NCBI GenBank assembly: GCA_045629065.1
Contig: JAZQQK010000010.1
Span: forward strand, 1-45,895
Direction: 5' to 3'
From: JAKSSM01 sp045629065
GTDB lineage: Bacteria > Bacillota > Clostridia > Peptostreptococcales > Anaerovoracaceae
DNA length: 45,895 nt
Shown: piece after piece, positions 42,182 through 45,895 of the stretch
Layout: each line of letters starts with the position of its first letter
Position numbering within the stretch: the first letter of the stretch is position 1
Position numbers and translations under genes: made by a program
Notes under the pieces: model-generated
Told to the model about the DNA's origin: nothing
Database searches by the model: none
Seen by the model: only the letters and a program-made list of their open reading frames with translations

Positions 42182-45121
42182 ATGAATATTCATGCATACA
42201 CACTAGATTCATTAAGGCAATTGGTTCGGCGTCTTCAGAAAGAGAACGCTGAATTAAGGTTGCTATTAAAAAATGCGAAGCAGACAAAAACAGAAGCTTC
42301 TATTTTTGAAAACAACTATGAAGTAGAGCCTGAATATGACGAGGACCAAGGCGGTAGAATCATCAGTAGGTATATTTCTGCTGATATGGCCACTGCCTTT
42401 TTTACATTGTTTTGGGGCAGACAGGATGTGTATGCAAAGAGAGGTCGTAACGGAGGATATTTCCCTCAGTGCAAAAACAGGTGGAATGATTATATTTGTC
42501 CAAAACAAAAGAAACAAAAGCAGATTTGTGCGGACTGTGAACATAAATGCTGGGTAAAGCTTGAACAAAAAACGGTCTTGCAGCATTTGTTAGGGCTCAA
42601 AGAAGACGGAAGCGATGCAATTGGTGTATATCCGTTATTTCCGGATGGTACTTGCAGATTTATTGTATTTGACTTTGACAATCATGAAAAGGGTGCAGAA
42701 CAGAGTGATTATGCCAATATCAATAATGACTGGCAGGATGAAGTCAATGCCTTAAGAAAGATGTGTACCGATAATGGAATTGAACCCCTGATTGAGCGTT
42801 CAAGATCTGGGAAAGGCGCACATGTATGGATTTTATTTAGTAAGCCGGTAAAGGCCGCAGCTGCAAGAAAATTTGGAATGCTGCTACTTGATAAAGGAGC
42901 ACTATCGGTTAATTTACGAACATTTACCTATTATGACAGAATGTATCCTTCTCAGGATAATTCTGATGGAATCGGAAATCTTATAGCCCTTCCGATGCAA
43001 GGTCAGGCTTTAAGAAATGGAAATACGGCTTTTGTTGACGAATACTGGAATGCATATCCTGATCAGTGGGATATCATTTATAACAAAGCAAAGAGGATTA
43101 GCTCTGAAGATGTAGAAAGATTCATTATTAAGTGGCAAGATGATCTTTCGACAGGCGCTGGAGGTTTATTACCGTCAGAGAACAGACCAAAACCGTGGGA
43201 ACGTAATTTGCATTTTGAGAAACAAGATGTTACGGGAAAACTTCATATTGTATTGTCTGACGGCATATATGTTGATACACTGAACCTGTCAGCCAAAATT
43301 CAAAATCAAATCCGTGCACTTGCGGCATTCAATAATCCTGTATACTACAAAAATAAAAATCTGGGATTATCAAACTACTATAATTTCAGTTCAGTATATA
43401 TGGGGAAGGACATTGACGGATATATCAAATTGCCGAGAGGACTGAGAGAAACGCTGATTAGAAAATGCCAAGAATCGTCAATTCCATATGATATCGAAGA
43501 ACAGCGAGATTCCGGAAGACCTATCAGAGTTGGCTTTAATGGCGATTTACGTTTGCAGCAAGATATTGCTGCACAATCCTTGCTTTCATTTGACGATGGA
43601 ATATTAAGTGCCGCTACTGCTTTTGGTAAAACGGTTGTATGCAGCTACCTGATATCACAGAAAAAAGTAAATACATTGGTATTAGTGCCAAAAAGAGAAC
43701 TGCTTCAGCAATGGGTTGATGAATTGACTGATTTTTTAACAATTGATGAAGATCCGCCGGAATATTCAACTAAAACGGGAAGAAAGAAAATTCGCAAAAA
43801 TGTGATAGGAGTTTTAAGCAGCGCAAAGAATTCATTGACTGGTATTGTTGATGTAGCAATGATTGGCTCTGTGTATGGAAAGGACGATGTCTGCAAGCTG
43901 ACTGAAAATTACGGCATGGTAATAATAGATGAATGTCATCATGCTGCTGCGGCAACAACTATCAAAGTCCTTGAGAGGCTAAAAGCAAAGTATGTGTATG
44001 GCGTTTCCGCAACATTAAGAAGAAGTGATAAGCTTGAGCCGATTACATATATGATGATAGGACCGGTAAGACACAGTTTCACTGCTCTTGACAGAGCAAA
44101 AGAACAGGGAATAGACCATTTTGTATATCCAAGATATACAAGAGCTGTTCAGACGGAAATCAGCAGAGATGTTTTTAAGGCATATTTAGCCATATCTTCC
44201 GATAAAGATAGAAGCAATATGATTATTGAAGATGTAAAGGATTGTATTGCGCAAGGAAGAACGCCATTGATACTAACAAGATTAAAAGAGCAAGCAAAAT
44301 TCTTTTATGACGAGCTGCAGGGCTGTGCAGATGGAGTTTTTCTTTTATACGGAGATAATACTGAAAAAGAAAATGAAGCAATCAGAAAAGAATTAAAGAA
44401 CCATGATAGAAATAAATCTTTGATTTTAATTGCGACCGGACAAAAGATTGGAGAGGGGTTTAACTATCCAAGACTTGATACGCTGATGTTGGCATCCCCG
44501 GTTTCGGATGGTAGCTTACTTGAACAGTATGTGGGAAGACTGAACAGAGATTATGACGGCAAGAAGAATGTAGTTGTATATGACTACATTGATCATCACA
44601 TTCGTGTATTTGATCACATGTACAATAAGCGTTTGAAAACATATCGGAGAATAGGATTTGATGTAGTAACAGGACTAAACTTACAGAAACAAAATGCAAA
44701 TGCCATATATAATTCAGAGAACTACAGCGGTGTATTTGAGCGGGACATTGTTGAAGCTAATAGTAATATCATCATATCATGTTCTGATTTCATGCTTCCT
44801 AAAGTGCAGCGTTTTGAAGAGCTTGTAGAGGGCAGGATTGATGCAGGCATCACTGTGACTGTCATCATGGAGATCTCTGACAACTATGAATATGCAAATG
44901 AAATTGCAACGGAAATGAGGTCTAAAGGAATCTCTGTCATCACATCTGAAATCAGTACGGAACGATTTGCAGTAATTGATGATAATATTGTTTGGCACGG
45001 AAGTGTTAATTTCTTGGGCAAAGATGATTATTGGGATAATTTGATTCGCATAGAGTCTGAAAGTGTAGCTGCAGAATTAAAAGAATTAGCATTGGTAAAA
45101 AACGAGAATGAAAACAGTTAA
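42182..45121 (+). CDS. Primase-helicase fusion resembling TOTE conflict systems, with PLD-like C-terminus
   Basis: A 979-residue fusion. Residues 10-35 are a coiled coil. About 60-330 form an archaeo-eukaryotic-type primase with metal-binding FDFD (163-166), SRSGKGAH (His214) and DRMYPSQD (252-259), plus a Cys-rich loop (CADCEHKCW) that may bind zinc. About 455-830 form a superfamily 2 helicase: Walker A FGKT with Lys483, DECH (583-586), SAT (609-611) and QYVGRLNR (782-789). The C-terminus (850-970) follows a PLD nuclease pattern, FAVIDDNIVWHGSVNFLG, but the HxK of the catalytic motif reads Thr926-x-Arg928. The primase and helicase match the TOTE conflict-system family, thought to act against invading DNA. 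Antiviral function here is inference. Confidence 0.85.
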   Translation: MNIHAYTLDSLRQLVRRLQKENAELRLLLKNAKQTKTEASIFENNYEVEPEYDEDQGGRIISRYISADMATAFFTLFWGRQDVYAKRGRNGGYFPQCKNRWNDYICPKQKKQKQICADCEHKCWVKLEQKTVLQHLLGLKEDGSDAIGVYPLFPDGTCRFIVFDFDNHEKGAEQSDYANINNDWQDEVNALRKMCTDNGIEPLIERSRSGKGAHVWILFSKPVKAAAARKFGMLLLDKGALSVNLRTFTYYDRMYPSQDNSDGIGNLIALPMQGQALRNGNTAFVDEYWNAYPDQWDIIYNKAKRISSEDVERFIIKWQDDLSTGAGGLLPSENRPKPWERNLHFEKQDVTGKLHIVLSDGIYVDTLNLSAKIQNQIRALAAFNNPVYYKNKNLGLSNYYNFSSVYMGKDIDGYIKLPRGLRETLIRKCQESSIPYDIEEQRDSGRPIRVGFNGDLRLQQDIAAQSLLSFDDGILSAATAFGKTVVCSYLISQKKVNTLVLVPKRELLQQWVDELTDFLTIDEDPPEYSTKTGRKKIRKNVIGVLSSAKNSLTGIVDVAMIGSVYGKDDVCKLTENYGMVIIDECHHAAAATTIKVLERLKAKYVYGVSATLRRSDKLEPITYMMIGPVRHSFTALDRAKEQGIDHFVYPRYTRAVQTEISRDVFKAYLAISSDKDRSNMIIEDVKDCIAQGRTPLILTRLKEQAKFFYDELQGCADGVFLLYGDNTEKENEAIRKELKNHDRNKSLILIATGQKIGEGFNYPRLDTLMLASPVSDGSLLEQYVGRLNRDYDGKKNVVVYDYIDHHIRVFDHMYNKRLKTYRRIGFDVVTGLNLQKQNANAIYNSENYSGVFERDIVEANSNIIISCSDFMLPKVQRFEELVEGRIDAGITVTVIMEISDNYEYANEIATEMRSKGISVITSEISTERFAVIDDNIVWHGSVNFLGKDDYWDNLIRIESESVAAELKELALVKNENENS

Positions 45122-45158
45122 CAGGCTATACTGATTCAACGGCTTATAACTTCACACG

Positions 45159-45227
45159 ATTACACACGGCATTTTATGGAAATCAAGATTTGGCCAAAAA
45201 TTACACACTGTTACACTATATATAGTG
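45159..45227 (+). repeat. Short repeats and palindrome at the island's right end
   Basis: ATTACACAC occurs at 45159-45167 and 45200-45208 and TTACAC again at 45211-45216, running into the perfect 14-bp palindrome CACTATATATAGTG (45214-45227). They sit 18-86 nt inside the right attachment repeat, where recombinase or accessory proteins would bind. No gene is seen between 45122 and 45463. Confidence 0.6.
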
Positions 45228-45244
45228 CTTTTCTTAAACGTTAT

Positions 45245-45274
45245 CGTGCATCACAATTCTCAAAGAGATAATTT
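45245..45274 (+). repeat. Right attachment-site repeat (rpsI 3' end copy)
   Basis: Identical 30 bp to 40513-40542, but not part of any gene here: no S9 coding sequence precedes it. It marks the far end of the island. Confidence 0.9.
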
Positions 45275-45330
45275 GGCGCAGGCCTTTATCGCTTCGGAAT
45301 TCGACTTTCGACAATTCACAAAGCAAAAAG

Positions 45331-45362
45331 AGGAAGCCATCCGGTTGGATGGCTTCTTTTTT
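45331..45362 (+). terminator. Second rpsI-type terminator, beyond the right repeat
   Basis: A 12-bp stem (45331-45342 with 45347-45358), loop GGTT, and T-run. The preceding 17 nt (45318-45334) are identical to 40552-40568. The stem bases differ from the rpsI-side hairpin but the architecture is the same. Confidence 0.85.
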
Positions 45363-45493
45363 CGTGTGAAGAATTCTTTATTTACCCTTCACACTTGTTC
45401 ATATGTCTTTCAGCATGATTACAAATTACTGCATTATAATAAAAATGTTTTAAATGACAAATAATGAAGAGAAAGGTAACAAAAAAGACAATA

Positions 45494-45895
45494 ATGAAGA
45501 AAATTGTATCAGTAGTAATGGCATTAGTATTAATGTGTAGTCTTGCCGGATGCGGCAACATAGAAAATAACCAGGTAATACCGAAGGGCGTAAATTCGTC
45601 TAATGCTCATGAAAAATATCCAAATGCAAGCGTGTTAAAATTAAATGATAGTTCGGCATTCTTGAACGGTACGGCATTAAAAGAATATGATTATGTATGG
45701 GCATTTAATCCATCGATGAGCGAGCCCGAGTATTCCGGAGAAAAACCTGACGTAAGTGAATGCTACATCGCTCACGATATAATTTATTATCCAGAGATAG
45801 ACGAAAACAGTTTTGCTAAGGAGAACTATGACGGAGAAACCGAATGGGTTACTCATTATACGGCCGAGGGCCTAACGGACTATTTGTTTTCAACA
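45494..45895 (+). CDS. Putative lipoprotein (partial, C-terminus beyond window)
   Basis: An open frame of 134 codons to the window end. It begins MKKIVSVVMALVLMCSLAGC, a clear lipoprotein signal with lipobox SLAGC (Cys20); the mature part is polar and acidic, with no family that I recognise. An in-frame ATG at 45464 would add ten basic residues; neither start has a well-placed ribosome binding site (AAAGG is 17 nt from the chosen one). Codons such as ACG, CCG, TCG and GGC are frequent, unlike the core genes, which hints at acquired DNA beyond the island as well. Confidence 0.6.
   Translation, partial: MKKIVSVVMALVLMCSLAGCGNIENNQVIPKGVNSSNAHEKYPNASVLKLNDSSAFLNGTALKEYDYVWAFNPSMSEPEYSGEKPDVSECYIAHDIIYYPEIDENSFAKENYDGETEWVTHYTAEGLTDYLFST

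Larger units (their letters stand above)
40543..45274 (+). mobile_element. 4.7-kb genomic island inserted at the rpsI 3' end
   Basis: The segment between the two rpsI repeats holds an AAA_14/DUF4143 ATPase gene, a primase-helicase gene, and short repeats at both ends. The bounding perfect repeat, one copy inside the intact 3' end of a conserved gene, is the usual footprint of site-specific integration by a tyrosine recombinase. No integrase or excisionase gene lies inside, so it is either mobilised in trans or a fixed remnant. Codon choice in the two genes (frequent CGG, CCG, ACG, GGA) differs from the surrounding ribosomal and metabolic genes. Confidence 0.7.

Overview
The window reads as chromosome of a low-to-moderate GC, strictly anaerobic member of the Firmicutes (class Clostridia; an Anaerovoracaceae/Peptostreptococcales-like gut fermenter is my best guess, placed only from gene content). 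Supporting signs are pyruvate:ferredoxin oxidoreductase beside a ferredoxin:NADP reductase subunit, two 3-hydroxybutyryl-CoA dehydrogenases, a glycyl radical enzyme with its activase, a V-type ATPase in place of an F-type one, the MEP-pathway gene ispE, and strong AGGAGG-type ribosome binding sites.

Layout. 1-4565 (minus): nfnA (cut by the window edge), nifJ and cvpA. 4694-7644 (plus): tadA, a secreted Big_5-like protein, ispE and an FCD-type GntR regulator. 7756-9081 (minus): a membrane-anchored HtrA protease. 9191-16603 (plus): phospho-sugar mutase, hslO, ddl, a DUF1934 gene, a DUF1846 gene and two hbd paralogues that appear to differ in cofactor preference. 16651-24998 (minus): a nine-gene V-ATPase operon in the Enterococcus hirae order ntpF-I-K-E-C-G-A-B-D, with a sodium-type rotor signature and an unusually short stalk subunit E. 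25199-27460 (plus): a DUF1385 gene, prmC and rpmE. 27566-31532: glycyl radical activase and a 988-residue glycyl radical enzyme with an N-terminal lipid-carrier-like domain. 31599-32373 (minus): an unrecognised polytopic membrane protein and a 37-residue membrane peptide. 32588-39401 (plus): prfA, ywlC, rpiB, upp, tyrS, putP and a sugar acetyltransferase. 39499-40539: rplM-rpsI behind a long structured leader.

The main accessory region is 40543-45274. A perfect 30-bp direct repeat of the rpsI 3' end, at 40513-40542 and 45245-45274, brackets a 4.7-kb island. It holds two tightly spaced genes: an AAA_14/DUF4143-type ATPase, and a 979-residue fusion of an archaeo-eukaryotic-type primase, a superfamily 2 helicase and a PLD-like domain. 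The fusion resembles the TOTE conflict-system primase-helicases. No integrase is visible. The ends carry iteron-like short repeats. I read this as a small defence or conflict island at an rpsI attachment site. A truncated lipoprotein gene follows at the window end.

Together the metabolic genes suggest ferredoxin-based fermentation: nifJ makes reduced ferredoxin, Nfn could turn it into NADPH, and one Hbd appears suited to NADPH and the other to NADH. The V-ATPase rotor and PutP point to sodium-coupled energetics. Start sites were re-chosen from ribosome binding sites for nifJ, ntpF, rpmE, the glycyl radical enzyme, prfA, the sugar acetyltransferase, rplM and the DUF4143 ATPase; those of tadA, ywlC and the polytopic membrane protein were chosen on weaker grounds (promoter position, or simply the first ATG).
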